DNA of 64,000 nt from Polyangiaceae bacterium (GCA_013361525.1 JABFXY010000051.1:1-64000), one strand, 5' to 3'; shown: positions 35,375 through 44,757, counted from the first letter of the stretch. The notes: generated by a model from the sequence alone, not told the origin. Numbers and translations are program-made.

Positions 35375-36109
35375 TCAGGTCCCCGCGGCCCGAGCTCTTC
35401 CATTGGTGCGTTTGGCAGGCAGCTTCGGTCGCCGCTGCTCGCGCACCTGTTTGCGTGACTCGACGCTGGTCGCGACGAAGCGCGCCAAGTCGGTCAATCG
35501 ACGAAGATCCACGACGGACCAATTGCGCTCCGTCCGCTTGCCTACGCCCAGCGCACCGATCGTTCGGCCTTCTGCACCCTCGATCGCCACGATCAGTGTG
35601 TGACCGCGTGTCATGAGTGGTGCCCGCCGCGCGGATCCATCCGCGCACGGTTCGCCGATCAGCACGATTTGCTCGACCAGCGCGTCGAAGAACGGCTCTT
35701 TGCTGACGTCGTCGCGGACCAGCGCAATGCCGATCGGCACTGCGAGCTCCTTGACGTAGCAACACGCGGCGTCGGCCGTGACCTGGCTTCTCGCCATAGC
35801 CACGACACGATCGAGCGCGAGGCCCGCCGGCCTGCTGAAACGCGGGACGACGCCCATGCCCCGGCACATTGCAGCCATCGTGCCCACACCAGGGAATAGG
35901 CCCGATTCGACGCCTTCTGCGCGGCGCCGATCCATGCGGATCGAGCCGGCGACGACGCATCGATCGTCAAACGATCTCGACGAATGCGGTCGATGGCGAG
36001 ACACACCTCGGAGCGCGCGCCAGGCTACATAGAGGGACGCGGCCGTTGCGCCGCCGGCGCGCAAGCTGAAATCGTCTTCGAGCCGAAATACTTCGTGCTC
36101 GTTCGCCAC
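35375..36109 (-). CDS. GAF-domain protein
   Basis: A protein of up to 244 residues with a GAF-type sensor domain at about residues 75-225: GVGTMAAMCRGMGVVPRF, then SKEPFFDALVEQIVLIGEP, then RGHTLIVAIEGAEGRTIGAL, then LTDLARFVATSVESRKQV. GAF domains bind small ligands or sense redox. There is no kinase or output domain. The longest frame starts with GTG 36109 without a ribosome site; the first 60 residues look weakly coding, so the real start may be near the ATG at about 35938 or later. A Lys/Arg-rich tail follows. It precedes the pseudo-receiver gene. Confidence 0.65.
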   Translation of the reverse strand: MANEHEVFRLEDDFSLRAGGATAASLYVAWRALRGVSRHRPHSSRSFDDRCVVAGSIRMDRRRAEGVESGLFPGVGTMAAMCRGMGVVPRFSRPAGLALDRVVAMARSQVTADAACCYVKELAVPIGIALVRDDVSKEPFFDALVEQIVLIGEPCADGSARRAPLMTRGHTLIVAIEGAEGRTIGALGVGKRTERNWSVVDLRRLTDLARFVATSVESRKQVREQRRPKLPAKRTNGRARAAGT

Positions 36110-36273
36110 AGTGATCGGTGCGGTGCGGCGGAAGCGCGATGGCCGCCGCTCGCCGAAGGTCCTAGCGCGCCGTTGGGCCGCGCTTTCCCGCTCATGCCGC
36201 TCGGCCGCCTTCCGATGCGCGGCAAGGTCCTTGCTCCCCTTCGAATCGAACTAGAAAAACGAAGGGGTCAGCC

Positions 36274-36543
36274 ATGGGTATCATTCTATTTCTCATCATG
36301 GGCCTCGTCGCGGGCCTCATCGCCCGCGCCATCATGCCCGGCTCTCAGAAGATGGGGCTTCTCGCCACGACGGTCGTCGGTGTCGTGGGCTCGTTCGTCG
36401 GCGGTTTCGTCGCGAGCCTGTTCACGCACCACTCGGTCCTCGAGTTCAACACGAGCGGGATCATCGGAAGCATCCTCGGCGCGCTCGCGGTCCTCTTCAT
36501 CATGGGGTACGCAACGCGCGGTCGAACCTACGCCCGCGTCTGA
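36274..36543 (+). CDS. GlsB/YeaQ/YmgE-family (transglycosylase-associated) membrane protein
   Basis: An 89-residue protein of three membrane helices with the family motif order: ILFLIMGLVAGLIARAIMPG, then MGLLATTVVGVVGSFVGGFV, then IGSILGALAVLFIMGYATRG. The ATG has AGGGGTC upstream. Family members are stress-induced and linked to envelope homeostasis. It ends 3 bases before the convergent Ser/Thr kinase gene. Confidence 0.93.
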   Translation: MGIILFLIMGLVAGLIARAIMPGSQKMGLLATTVVGVVGSFVGGFVASLFTHHSVLEFNTSGIIGSILGALAVLFIMGYATRGRTYARV

Positions 36544-36546
36544 CGC

Positions 36547-38106
36547 TCACCATAACGTCGGTTTCTCCGTCGGCGTGGCGGTCGGCGGAGGGGGGCCAAT
36601 CGGTGTCGCCACCTTCGTGGTCGCACTGGGGGGCGAAAGTGGTCTGCGCTGGTCGGATCCTGTCGCGACGTGGCCCCCCGAAACGACGCCTGTGCTCGAC
36701 GGCCCTACGGTCGCTCGAGCACTCGCGCTTTCGAAGGGGTGAACGACGACGGCGCTCGATTCATGCGATGCGGTAAGGGCGGTCGACGCCTCCGCCGTCG
36801 CGACGGCCGAGGTCGTCGGCGCCGGTGTCGAAGCGGGTGTCCGTTCGCTGGGCGCCCGTTCGCCGGATGTTTGGTTCGCGGTGAACCGCCACAGCGTCGC
36901 CGCCCCTGCTACGGCGACCATAACGGCGATCGCCATTGCAGCGAATCGTCGCCGGCGGGGCGGCACGCTCTCTCTCTCGCTCGTCCCCGAGAGCGCGCGC
37001 GTGCTCGCCGGCGTCACGCCGCGCGAGACGTTGCTGATCGTGCCCTGCGTCGTCGTCCCGCGCTCGGTGTGGGACCGCGGTGCATCCGCGGAATCGGCGT
37101 CGTCGGTATCGTCGTGCCGAGGGTCGTTCGAAGGAATCGCGAGCGCCGTCGTGCGCGCTTCCCCTGCTGCGCGACCCCAGATACGACGTGCCTCGTCGAG
37201 CGTTCCGTCGAGCGCTTCGAGCAACGCGCGTGCATCTTTGAACCGCTCGTTGGGTCGCAGCGAAAGCGCGCGCGAGAGAACGGCTTCCCATGGGCCGACC
37301 TCGACGCCGAATGCAGCCGGCGTCGGCCGCTTCGGATCGATCACGCCGAGCGCGACGTCGCCTTCACCGTAAGGCGCCTGATCGACGAGGAGCTCGGTAA
37401 GCACCAGCGCGAGCGCGTGCACGTCCGTCCAAGGTCCCGTTCGCGTCGCTGCAATTTGCTCCGGTGCGGCATAAGGGAGGCTGAAGGCGCGATGATCCGA
37501 GTGTGTCCCCGTCGTGCCGCTGCCGGCGGCGTCTGCCGGAGGGGTGGGCTTCGCGATTCCGAAATCGATGACGCGTGGTGAGACGCCGTCGGGGCTCGGC
37601 ACGAGCATCACATTCGCGGGTTTGATGTCGCGGTGGACGAAGCCGCGCTCGTGGGCGTGCGCGATTGCGTCGATGATGGGGCGTGCAATTCGATAGGCCT
37701 CGTCGACCGAGCGTCCGCCGCGACCGCGCCGTGCGCGCAAATCCGTCTTGAGTGTCTCCGAGCCGCACCATTCGAGAACGAGGAACGCCACGGGCGTCTC
37801 TTCGTTTTCGAGTCGGAATGAACCGACATCGAGCGCAGAGACGATGTTCGGGTGGCGTAATCGTGGCAAAAGCTGCGCTTCGGCGAGGAACTGGCTCAAC
37901 AGGCCGGCGCGCGCCGCGGCATTCGCGTCGTCCGGATAGCGCAGGACCTTGATCGCGACCTGGACGCCGAGCGCGAGGTGGAAACCTTGATAGACGACGC
38001 CGAAGCCACCTTCGCCGACCTTCTTGTCGAATCGATAACGCCCTTCGACGAGCTTGCCCCGTAGCGCGCCCAACGACTGCGACGACGGCGGGGCGTGCTC
38101 GTTCAT
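36547..38106 (-). CDS. Membrane Ser/Thr protein kinase
   Basis: A 519-residue Hanks-type kinase. Residues 20-300 carry the glycine loop VGEGGFGVVYQG, VAIKVL lysine, FVHRDIKPANVML, VIDFGIAKP and the APEQ segment. A Ser/Thr/Asp-rich linker precedes one membrane helix at about 385-405 (AAMAIAVMVAVAGAATLWRF). A Ser/Thr/Pro-rich extracytoplasmic tail of about 110 residues follows and could be a wall-proximal sensor. Its ATG overlaps the stop of the FHA/sigma-54 activator by 4 bases. The two therefore form a coupled pair in which the kinase may phosphorylate a target recognised by the FHA domain. Confidence 0.93.
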   Translation of the reverse strand: MNEHAPPSSQSLGALRGKLVEGRYRFDKKVGEGGFGVVYQGFHLALGVQVAIKVLRYPDDANAAARAGLLSQFLAEAQLLPRLRHPNIVSALDVGSFRLENEETPVAFLVLEWCGSETLKTDLRARRGRGGRSVDEAYRIARPIIDAIAHAHERGFVHRDIKPANVMLVPSPDGVSPRVIDFGIAKPTPPADAAGSGTTGTHSDHRAFSLPYAAPEQIAATRTGPWTDVHALALVLTELLVDQAPYGEGDVALGVIDPKRPTPAAFGVEVGPWEAVLSRALSLRPNERFKDARALLEALDGTLDEARRIWGRAAGEARTTALAIPSNDPRHDDTDDADSADAPRSHTERGTTTQGTISNVSRGVTPASTRALSGTSERESVPPRRRRFAAMAIAVMVAVAGAATLWRFTANQTSGERAPSERTPASTPAPTTSAVATAEASTALTASHESSAVVVHPFESASARATVGPSSTGVVSGGHVATGSDQRRPLSPPSATTKVATPIGPPPPTATPTEKPTLW

Positions 38107-39539
38107 GTGCCCCCGGTCGACCGCACACCGAAGCGGACCATCATGCGCTGCAGGTGGCGACGATCGATGCCTGCGTCACGCGCGGCCTTCGAGACGTTGC
38201 CACCGCTCTTGTCGAGGATCGTCTCTGTGAAGGCGCGCTCGAAGCGCTCGTTCAAAGCGTCCTTGGCCTCGTGATAAGGCAGCTCGAGCAGATCCGAGAA
38301 CGGACCGGACGCCCCTCGGTCGCCCTCTGCGGACTCGGGCTCCCGCGTGCTCGCAGGTGCGAGCGGTGATGTCTCGCCGGGGCCGACCGTCGTGCCGAGC
38401 ACCGCCCATCGCTCGACGATGTTGCGAAGCTCGCGCACGTTGCCGCGAAAATCGTAGCGCATGAGCATCGACATCGCAGTCGCGTCGAGCTTCTCGGGCG
38501 GCGGCAGCGCCGAGGCTTTGCGCCTACGCGCGAGCTCTTCCCATATCGCGTCGACCAGCAGGCGGAGGTCTTCCAGCCGGGTTCGGAGCGGCGGGATCTT
38601 CACCGTCACGACCGCGAGCCGGTAATAGAGATCCTGACGGAAGCGACCCGCCTTCACCTCTTTCGCGAGGCTGCGGTTCGTCGCTGCGACGACGCGGACG
38701 TCCACCGAGACGGAGCGGTCGCTGCCGACCGCTTTGACCTCGCGGCGCTCGAGCGCCCGAAGGAGCTTCGCCTGCATGTCGAGCGGGAGCTCGCCTACCT
38801 CGTCGAGGAAGAGCGTGCCTCGGTCCGCCGCGAGGAAGGCTCCCTTTCGTTCGCGCACCGCGCCGGTGAATGCGCCCTTCTCGTGACCCATGAGCTCGCT
38901 CTCGAGCAGCTCGCGCGGGATGGCGCCGCAGTTGACCGCGACGAACTCTCCTGCACGTCCGCTGGCTTCGTGTAGCCCTTCGGCCGCGAGCTCTTTCCCG
39001 GTGCCTGTCTCGCCCTCGACGAGGACCGTGAGATCGCTCGCCGCGACGCGCTCGAGCAGCGCGAAGGTCTCGCGCATCGCCGCGCTCGCGCCCAGCATGC
39101 GACCGAAGCTCGCGCGCGGAGAGACCTCGTGCTCGACCGTCTCGGCGAGGGGAATGAGTCGGAGCGCCGTCTTGCCGACGCGCACCAGTGTCTCCTCCGC
39201 GAGCACGGCTTCTCGCACGCGAAGATGACCGACGAAGGTGCCGTTGGTGCTCGAGAGATCCGTCAGCAGAAAGCCGTCAGGCAAAAGGCGAATCGCGACG
39301 TGCTCGCGCGAGACTGCGCCGTCCGACAGGACCACGTCGGCCTCCGACCCGCTGCCGATCCGAACCTCGTCCTGCGCGAACGAGTGCACGCGGTTGTGCT
39401 CTTTTTCGTCGGGACTATCGACGACGACGATTCGGAGCTTGCGAATGCGGCGCAGGCTCGGCCCCGTCTCGGGGGTAATGACCTCGGTCACCGGAGACGG
39501 CGTCGCGCCGGCCGGCGGAATTTGCGCTGAATCAGCCAC
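38103..39539 (-). CDS. FHA-domain sigma-54-dependent transcriptional activator
   Basis: A 478-residue enhancer-binding protein. The N-terminal FHA domain (about residues 45-125) shows RIGSGSEADVVLSDGAVSRE, H and LTDLSSTNGTFVGHLRV. The AAA+ domain (about 145-380) has Walker A VEGETGTGKELAAEGLHE and the sigma-54 contact loop GAFTGA in GHEKGAFTGAVRERKG, plus FLDEVGELPLDMQAKLLRAL. A Fis-type helix-turn-helix ends the protein (GGNVSKAARDAGIDRRHLQR). FHA domains bind phosphothreonine, so activity is probably controlled by a Ser/Thr kinase, most likely the coupled one downstream. It starts with GTG. This pairing is a recurrent myxobacterial design. Confidence 0.95.
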   Translation of the reverse strand: MADSAQIPPAGATPSPVTEVITPETGPSLRRIRKLRIVVVDSPDEKEHNRVHSFAQDEVRIGSGSEADVVLSDGAVSREHVAIRLLPDGFLLTDLSSTNGTFVGHLRVREAVLAEETLVRVGKTALRLIPLAETVEHEVSPRASFGRMLGASAAMRETFALLERVAASDLTVLVEGETGTGKELAAEGLHEASGRAGEFVAVNCGAIPRELLESELMGHEKGAFTGAVRERKGAFLAADRGTLFLDEVGELPLDMQAKLLRALERREVKAVGSDRSVSVDVRVVAATNRSLAKEVKAGRFRQDLYYRLAVVTVKIPPLRTRLEDLRLLVDAIWEELARRRKASALPPPEKLDATAMSMLMRYDFRGNVRELRNIVERWAVLGTTVGPGETSPLAPASTREPESAEGDRGASGPFSDLLELPYHEAKDALNERFERAFTETILDKSGGNVSKAARDAGIDRRHLQRMMVRFGVRSTGGT

Positions 39540-39589
39540 CCGCCGGCGAGCGTACTACAGTCGCCGAGCTGGATGACCGAGCTTGAGGC

Positions 39590-42355
39590 TCAGGGCGTGT
39601 AGCCATTGATCTGCACGACCTGCTGGAACGTCGGTCGGTTGATCCACGGCTGATCCGGGACGGTCGCGACGCCGAGCGCGCGGTATTGCACCGTTTCGTA
39701 GGCCATCGCTCGGCGCCAGTCGTCGACCGACGCAGAGCCGAACTCCGCCTCGAGGTCCGCGGCGGCGGCCGAGAGTGAATCCCAGAGCGCGTCCTTGCAC
39801 GCGTCGATGTCGCCGTCGCCGCAATAGGTTCGAGACCACGCTCCGTCGACTGGGCCGCCGAGCAGCTGCCGCATGTCCTTTTGAACGTGGCCATAGAAGC
39901 CCGCCTGGAAGGCAGAGCCGGTATGGTGGAGGCGCTCGGCGTCGTCGAGCCCGAGGCCGAACGCCTCGATGGCGCCGCCGCTCGATTCGTCGAAGATCGC
40001 GTGGCACATGCGCGGCCACCACGCGTCGATGACCGCGGCCGCCTGTGCCTCGTCGTAGGCACCGTCGGCGTCGTGATCGCGTCGGTGCGCGCCGCCGTCG
40101 ACCCAGGTCGAGAGCCGCGCGAGCATGTCGGACGCCCGCGGATCGACACCCGCCGGCGGCTCGGTGCCCATCACGTCGAGCACGTACGGCAGGACCTCTT
40201 GCCCGCGGAGATCGACCGTCGACGCCTCCGACATCGCCTCCACGATTTGGGCGCGATCGACCTTGCCCGTTTCGAGCGCATCGACGACGCGTCGCTCGAG
40301 CATGTGGCTGCGGTAGGTGGGGCCGAAGCTGAAGTTGCCGTCGTGGGCGCGGAACCCGGGCGCCGGCTTGTTGTTCCAGGAAATGACGTAGCCCTGCGCG
40401 GGGTTCTTCGTCGTCGGCTGCTCCTCGGGGCCGAGGAAACCATTCCAATCCCAGGAGCCGTTCCCCCACGCGGGGCGATAGGGATCGATCGAGGTCGAAC
40501 GCTTCGGGCAGCGGCACGAGTGCTGGTAGCCCATGTCGTCGGCATCGAGATAGAACCAGTTGAACGAGAACTCGATCGCGTGAATCGCTTCGCGGAAGCG
40601 CTCGAATCCGCCGCTCATGAAATCGGGATCGTTCAATCGATGAAACCCGCGCGCCGATTCGATCTCGCGCCCGTAGGTGGAGCGGAGCGAAGTAATGGCG
40701 ACGGGCTTGCCGTTTTGGAGCCGGCCGCGCGCGACGACGGTCCCGTAATGGGGTGTACGCTCCACCCGCCACGAGAGGATGATTTCGAGACCGAGCCCGC
40801 CGGGGCTCGGCTTCGCAATCTGGATGTGTTGGTACGTCTCGATGGGCACGCACGTGCCATTGCGGAGATACCCCATCGATTTCGGTGTCACGACGCCGAG
40901 GCCGGGCTCGCAGAGCTCGAGGACGAATTGATCGATGTTGTCGGCGCCGGACGAGGTCGCCGACCACGCATAACCGTCGCCGTGACCGAGCAGGACCCAC
41001 ATGTCGATCCCGGCGAAGCCGACGCCGCGCGCCCGGATGCCCGGCGCATCCACGTCCTTCTCGACGAGGAGCTGCGGCATGAAATAGCCGGTTTGCGGGC
41101 CGAACACGGCCATCGGATGGCCGGCTTTGGTCTCGTCCCCGGAGACGAGGATCGCATTGCTCATCGATCCTCCGAGTAGCCCGCCGAGGCCGCCGAGCCC
41201 GGGCAGCCCGAGCAGGCCGCCGTCGTCGATCGGCTCGAGCGTGGAGCAATCCACGTCCGGGTGCGCTGCCGCAGCGACGACCGAAGGCTTTGCCATGTAG
41301 GGGAAAGAGGAGGGGCTCGTCGTCGGCGCCTCGGGGTCCTCCGCGAAATGGAGATCGTCGAAAACCGCGCGGGCTTCGCTCGCGCTGCCGAGGGTCTGCG
41401 TGAGCTGCTTGAGACCGCAATGGTTCGTGAGCTCTGCGCCGCCGCCTTTGCCGAGCGCGCCGCCGACGAGCGACGCAATGGCGACGGCGTCCTCCAGCTT
41501 CCAAGGCAGTGGCAGCTGCTGTACCGCCACGTAATCGTCGGGGAGCTTCGTTACGTCGAGGAGAGCCTCGTTGATGTAGGCATTGACGCCGTCGGTGTAC
41601 GCCTGAAGGTCCGCGAGGACGGCCTGTCCCTCCACGTCTGCTTGGAGCGCCTCGATCTGTGCGGTCAGGTCTTCTTCTCGGTAGGGCGCAATGGCGAGCT
41701 GCTCGCGGTCCATCGCCTGGTTCTCCTCCGACGCACCGAGAAATTCCGACAGCCGCGCGCGTCCCACGTGGCGGAGCGCATCCATCAGGAACAGCCGATC
41801 CTCCGCGCCGGTGTATCCCTGCGCGAACAGCGCCGCATAACGCGTGTCCGCGGTCACGTGCGGAACGCCGAACGCCGCGTCACGGCGCACGACCGCGCCG
41901 TCGATCGGCGAATACTCGCGCTCGACGTTCTCGGGGGCGACACCCAGCGTCGCGTCCTTGAAGTATTCGGTGAGCTCGGTCTCCTCGATGCCCGGCGTCG
42001 CCTGAATGAGCCCGTGGTACATGCCGAGCTGATCGATCACGTGCGGCGGATAGGTGCCCGCTTGGAGCGCGACCAGCTCGACACCATTGACGACGCCGTC
42101 CTGTCCGGGCGGCACGATATTGAGATAGTCGGGCAGGTCCGGCAGCACGTACACGCCGCCTTCTCCGCCTTGCGTCGCGCCGCCGGCTCCACCTTCGCTG
42201 CTCCGGCCGCCGGTGGACGAGCCGCCTCCGCTCGCGACGATGCCGCCCTCTCCGCCTTGCGCTGCGGCTCCTCCGTCGCCGGGCTGTTCGTCGCCGGCGC
42301 ACGACGCGAGCATGAAGAGGCAGAGCGCGGCTCGAAACGATCGCGACGCAACCAT
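39590..42355 (-). CDS. Penicillin-acylase-family lipoprotein (Ntn hydrolase)
   Basis: A protein of about 921 residues. ATG 42355 opens a signal peptide ending in a lipobox (RAALCLFMLASC), followed by a Gly/Ser-rich linker (GGEGGIVASGGGSSTGGRSS). The alpha-chain region includes VVRRDAAFGVPHVTADTRY. The autoprocessing site and N-terminal nucleophile of the beta chain is S399 in GSMSNAILVSGDETKAG, the usual Ser-Asn-x-x-x-x-S/G context. The later NKPAPGF and SWNN segments and the final GYTP match the family. Members hydrolyse amides such as beta-lactam side chains or acyl-homoserine lactones. The lipid anchor is unusual for penicillin acylase G but common in Polyangiales homologues. Substrate unknown. 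Confidence 0.9.
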   Translation of the reverse strand: MVASRSFRAALCLFMLASCAGDEQPGDGGAAAQGGEGGIVASGGGSSTGGRSSEGGAGGATQGGEGGVYVLPDLPDYLNIVPPGQDGVVNGVELVALQAGTYPPHVIDQLGMYHGLIQATPGIEETELTEYFKDATLGVAPENVEREYSPIDGAVVRRDAAFGVPHVTADTRYAALFAQGYTGAEDRLFLMDALRHVGRARLSEFLGASEENQAMDREQLAIAPYREEDLTAQIEALQADVEGQAVLADLQAYTDGVNAYINEALLDVTKLPDDYVAVQQLPLPWKLEDAVAIASLVGGALGKGGGAELTNHCGLKQLTQTLGSASEARAVFDDLHFAEDPEAPTTSPSSFPYMAKPSVVAAAAHPDVDCSTLEPIDDGGLLGLPGLGGLGGLLGGSMSNAILVSGDETKAGHPMAVFGPQTGYFMPQLLVEKDVDAPGIRARGVGFAGIDMWVLLGHGDGYAWSATSSGADNIDQFVLELCEPGLGVVTPKSMGYLRNGTCVPIETYQHIQIAKPSPGGLGLEIILSWRVERTPHYGTVVARGRLQNGKPVAITSLRSTYGREIESARGFHRLNDPDFMSGGFERFREAIHAIEFSFNWFYLDADDMGYQHSCRCPKRSTSIDPYRPAWGNGSWDWNGFLGPEEQPTTKNPAQGYVISWNNKPAPGFRAHDGNFSFGPTYRSHMLERRVVDALETGKVDRAQIVEAMSEASTVDLRGQEVLPYVLDVMGTEPPAGVDPRASDMLARLSTWVDGGAHRRDHDADGAYDEAQAAAVIDAWWPRMCHAIFDESSGGAIEAFGLGLDDAERLHHTGSAFQAGFYGHVQKDMRQLLGGPVDGAWSRTYCGDGDIDACKDALWDSLSAAAADLEAEFGSASVDDWRRAMAYETVQYRALGVATVPDQPWINRPTFQQVVQINGYTP

Positions 42356-42485
42356 GCCGGCGATCGTACTTTCTAAACGGCGAACGTTGTCGATTGCCGC
42401 GCACGACGGCATGCAATCGACGTTGCGATCGGAGCGATCGCCAGCGGCGGGATCGCGCCTCGATAGAGTCTCGTATCGTCGCCGT

Positions 42486-43490
42486 TCAGCCGGTTGATTT
42501 CAGCAGCGCTTTCACCACGTCGACGTCGCGGACGGCATCCGCTTCCGCGCGATACGACAACACGACGCGATGTCGTATCGCCGCGATGGCCATCGCGCGG
42601 ACATCGTCCACGTCCGCTGCCGCTTCGCCTCGAAGCGCGGCGTGCGCCTTCGCCGACAAGACGAGCGCTTGGCTTCCGCGCGGTCCTGCGCCGAAGCGGA
42701 CGTATTCGCGAACCTCGCGAGGGGCGCGAGCGTCGTGCGGGCGCGACGCGCGAGCGAGTCGCACCGCGAGGTGCACGGCTTCGTCGGTCACCGGGATCTG
42801 CGGAACGAGATCGCCGAGCGCCCGCACCTCTTCGAACTTCAGAACGGGCTCGATGACCGGCTTGACGCCGCTCGTCGTGCGTCGGGCAATCTCGAGCTCG
42901 TCGCTCTCGGAAGGGTAGTCGACGTGGATCTCCAGGAGAAACCGATCGAGCTGCGCTTCGGGCAGGGGATAGGTGCCTTCTTGCTCGATCGGATTGCGCG
43001 TCGCGAATACCTGGAACGGATCCGGCAATGCGTGCGTCTTCGTGCCGACGGTCACGCGCCGCTCCTGCATCGCTTCGAGGAGCGCGGCCTGCGTCTTCGG
43101 CGGCGTGCGGTTGATCTCGTCGGCGAGGACCAGGTTGTGGAAGATGGGGCCCTTCGCGAAGACGAGCGCGCGGCGCCCGTCCTCCTGTGCGAGCACGTCC
43201 GTGCCGGTGATGTCCGCGGGCAGGAGATCGGGCGTGAATTGCACGCGCCCGAACGACAGATCCAGCGCCTTCGCGAGCGACGAGACGAGCAGCGTCTTCG
43301 CGAGCCCGGGCACGCCGACGAGGAGCGCGTGCCCGCGCGCGAACAAGGTCGCGAGCATCGCGTCGATGACCTCGTCCTGGCCGACGACCGCCTTCGCGAT
43401 CATCGCCTTCAATGCGACGACCGCTTCTCGCGTCCGCGCAAGGAGCTCCACCGCACTCTTCGCCCCCTGAATCGATTCCGAGTCGCCCAT
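42486..43490 (-). CDS. MoxR-family AAA+ ATPase
   Basis: A 334-residue chaperone-type ATPase. It has Walker A LLVGVPGLAKTLLV, the MoxR Walker B segment LVLADEINRTPPKTQAALLE, then the sensor region FQVFATRNPIEQEGTYPLPE and QLDRFLLEI, and the C-terminal lid. MoxR proteins help assemble or insert metal cofactors and usually sit beside DUF58/VWA genes. No such neighbour is visible here. I start at ATG 43490 (MGDSESIQGAK); an in-frame ATG at 43520 would add 10 residues, and neither has a clear ribosome site. It is divergent from the lipoprotein gene at 43610. Confidence 0.93.
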   Translation of the reverse strand: MGDSESIQGAKSAVELLARTREAVVALKAMIAKAVVGQDEVIDAMLATLFARGHALLVGVPGLAKTLLVSSLAKALDLSFGRVQFTPDLLPADITGTDVLAQEDGRRALVFAKGPIFHNLVLADEINRTPPKTQAALLEAMQERRVTVGTKTHALPDPFQVFATRNPIEQEGTYPLPEAQLDRFLLEIHVDYPSESDELEIARRTTSGVKPVIEPVLKFEEVRALGDLVPQIPVTDEAVHLAVRLARASRPHDARAPREVREYVRFGAGPRGSQALVLSAKAHAALRGEAAADVDDVRAMAIAAIRHRVVLSYRAEADAVRDVDVVKALLKSTG

Positions 43491-43609
43491 CGCGTGTCGG
43501 GTCGTCCTACCGCGCGCCATGGGAACGAGCAAGAAGGGTGCGCCCCGAAGGACGGGTCGGGGCAGTTTCCCACTCTTACGCCGCGGGGGACCTGTGGTAC
43601 GCCGCAGAC

Positions 43610-44200
43610 ATGAGCTGCAAAGCACTTGCCGCGATCCTCGCTGCCTCGTGGTCCCTCTGCGCAGTCGGGTGCAGCTCGCCCAACGAAGGTGCGGGCGCGA
43701 GCGCGAGCGCCACGTCCACGACTCCCGCCACCGCGGCGACCACCGCCGCGCCGCCCGCGACCGCGACGCAATCGGCGAGCGCCAAGCCGCCCTCGAAACC
43801 GCTCGCCGCCAACGCGATCGAGATCCCCTCGACGAACCTCGCGCTCGAGCCGCCGGAGCACGTGTCGGGCTCGGCACGGCTCGTCAACGCGATCCCGGTC
43901 GTCGACTTCAAGGGCTTCGAGGTGTCCCTCACCATCAGCCCCGCACACGGCGACATGGCCCACACGAAACAGCACCGGGCGACCGACGAGGGCTTCCAGA
44001 AATGGATCGAGGAGACCGACGACACCGCCATCGGCGAGCTCAAGGTCGGCAACGCCAAGGAGTACTACGGCTTCCAGATCACGAAGCTCGGCGACAAGCT
44101 GGTGGAGTGCGGGACACTCACCATGAAGCGCCGCACCTTCCCCAACGAAAAGTCGGTCCGCGCGGCGCTCGCGCTCTGCAAGAGCCTGCGCGAAAAGTAG
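43610..44200 (+). CDS. Predicted lipoprotein, unknown function
   Basis: A 196-residue lipoprotein. ATG 43610 opens a signal peptide (MSCKALAAILAASWSLCAVGC) with lipobox AVGC. An Ala/Thr/Ser/Pro-rich linker (TSTTPATAATTAAPPATATQ) leads to a globular domain of about 130 residues, with VVDFKGFEVSLTISPAH and YYGFQITKLGDKLVECG. No catalytic motif or named family is recognised. It is divergent from the MoxR gene and convergent with the orphan receiver. Confidence 0.6.
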   Translation: MSCKALAAILAASWSLCAVGCSSPNEGAGASASATSTTPATAATTAAPPATATQSASAKPPSKPLAANAIEIPSTNLALEPPEHVSGSARLVNAIPVVDFKGFEVSLTISPAHGDMAHTKQHRATDEGFQKWIEETDDTAIGELKVGNAKEYYGFQITKLGDKLVECGTLTMKRRTFPNEKSVRAALALCKSLREK

Positions 44201-44234
44201 CGCGAGAAACAACCACTCCGCGGCCGCGCGCTCG

Positions 44235-44672
44235 TCAATGCGATGTGTCGCGGATCCGCTGAGTCTGCATCTTCATCGCCGAGAGTCGCCCCAACATCGT
44301 GACGCGCTCGAGGAGCTGCTTCGTCCCGAACGGCTTCGCGAGGAAGCTCAACATTCGTCGGTTTTCGGGCTTTATCTCGATCATGAATTCGTTGACGTAG
44401 CCCGTCATGAGCAGGCCGGCGATCGGCGCGTGGATGCGCGACGCCATGCGGAAGAGCTCGATACCGTCGACCTCCGGCATCTGCCAATCCACGACGAGAA
44501 CGTGAAACGGCTTGTCTTGCAGGAGATCGAGCGCCTTCCGAGGTTTCGTCGTGCCCTCGACCGAATGCTCCATTTCGAGCAACGCCATCGTCGTCTCCAA
44601 TACGGCGACGTCGTCATCCACGACCAACACATCGTACGTCGCTCGACCCTCGTCGGCCGATAAGGGCGTCAT
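44235..44672 (-). CDS. Single-domain response regulator
   Basis: A 145-residue receiver domain with no output domain. The acidic pocket is YDVLVVDDDVAVLETT, the phosphoacceptor is D62 in VLVVDWQMPEVDG, the conserved Thr is in LLMTGYV and the Lys is in LAKPFGTKQLLE. All key residues are present, so it should be phosphorylatable, acting like CheY- or relay-type receivers. No histidine kinase is adjacent; the nearest is the RegB-like kinase 4 kb away, which has its own partner. A short helical extension (TMLGRLSAMKMQTQRI) follows the domain. Confidence 0.9.
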   Translation of the reverse strand: MTPLSADEGRATYDVLVVDDDVAVLETTMALLEMEHSVEGTTKPRKALDLLQDKPFHVLVVDWQMPEVDGIELFRMASRIHAPIAGLLMTGYVNEFMIEIKPENRRMLSFLAKPFGTKQLLERVTMLGRLSAMKMQTQRIRDTSH

Positions 44673-44734
44673 GGTTCACCATTAGACCGGCCGATTGCGG
44701 TGCGATCAATCCGCACACGCGGGGGGCGAAACAA

Positions 44735-44757
44735 CGGTCGAACGAGTCGATCGACCG
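44735..44757. promoter_or_regulatory. 7-bp inverted repeat in a divergent 272-base gap
   Basis: CGGTCGA (44735-44741) and TCGACCG (44751-44757) form a perfect inverted repeat with a 9-base spacer. It lies in the gap (44673-44944) between the orphan receiver gene (minus) and the lipoprotein gene at 44945 (plus), about 60 bases upstream of the receiver start. It is a candidate operator; nothing else in the gap is convincing except the AGGAGG ribosome site at its right end. Confidence 0.4.

Noticed and set aside
43491..43877. Upstream extension of the MoxR frame to 463 codons
   Set aside because: The added part is Arg/Ser-rich text antisense to the divergent lipoprotein gene.
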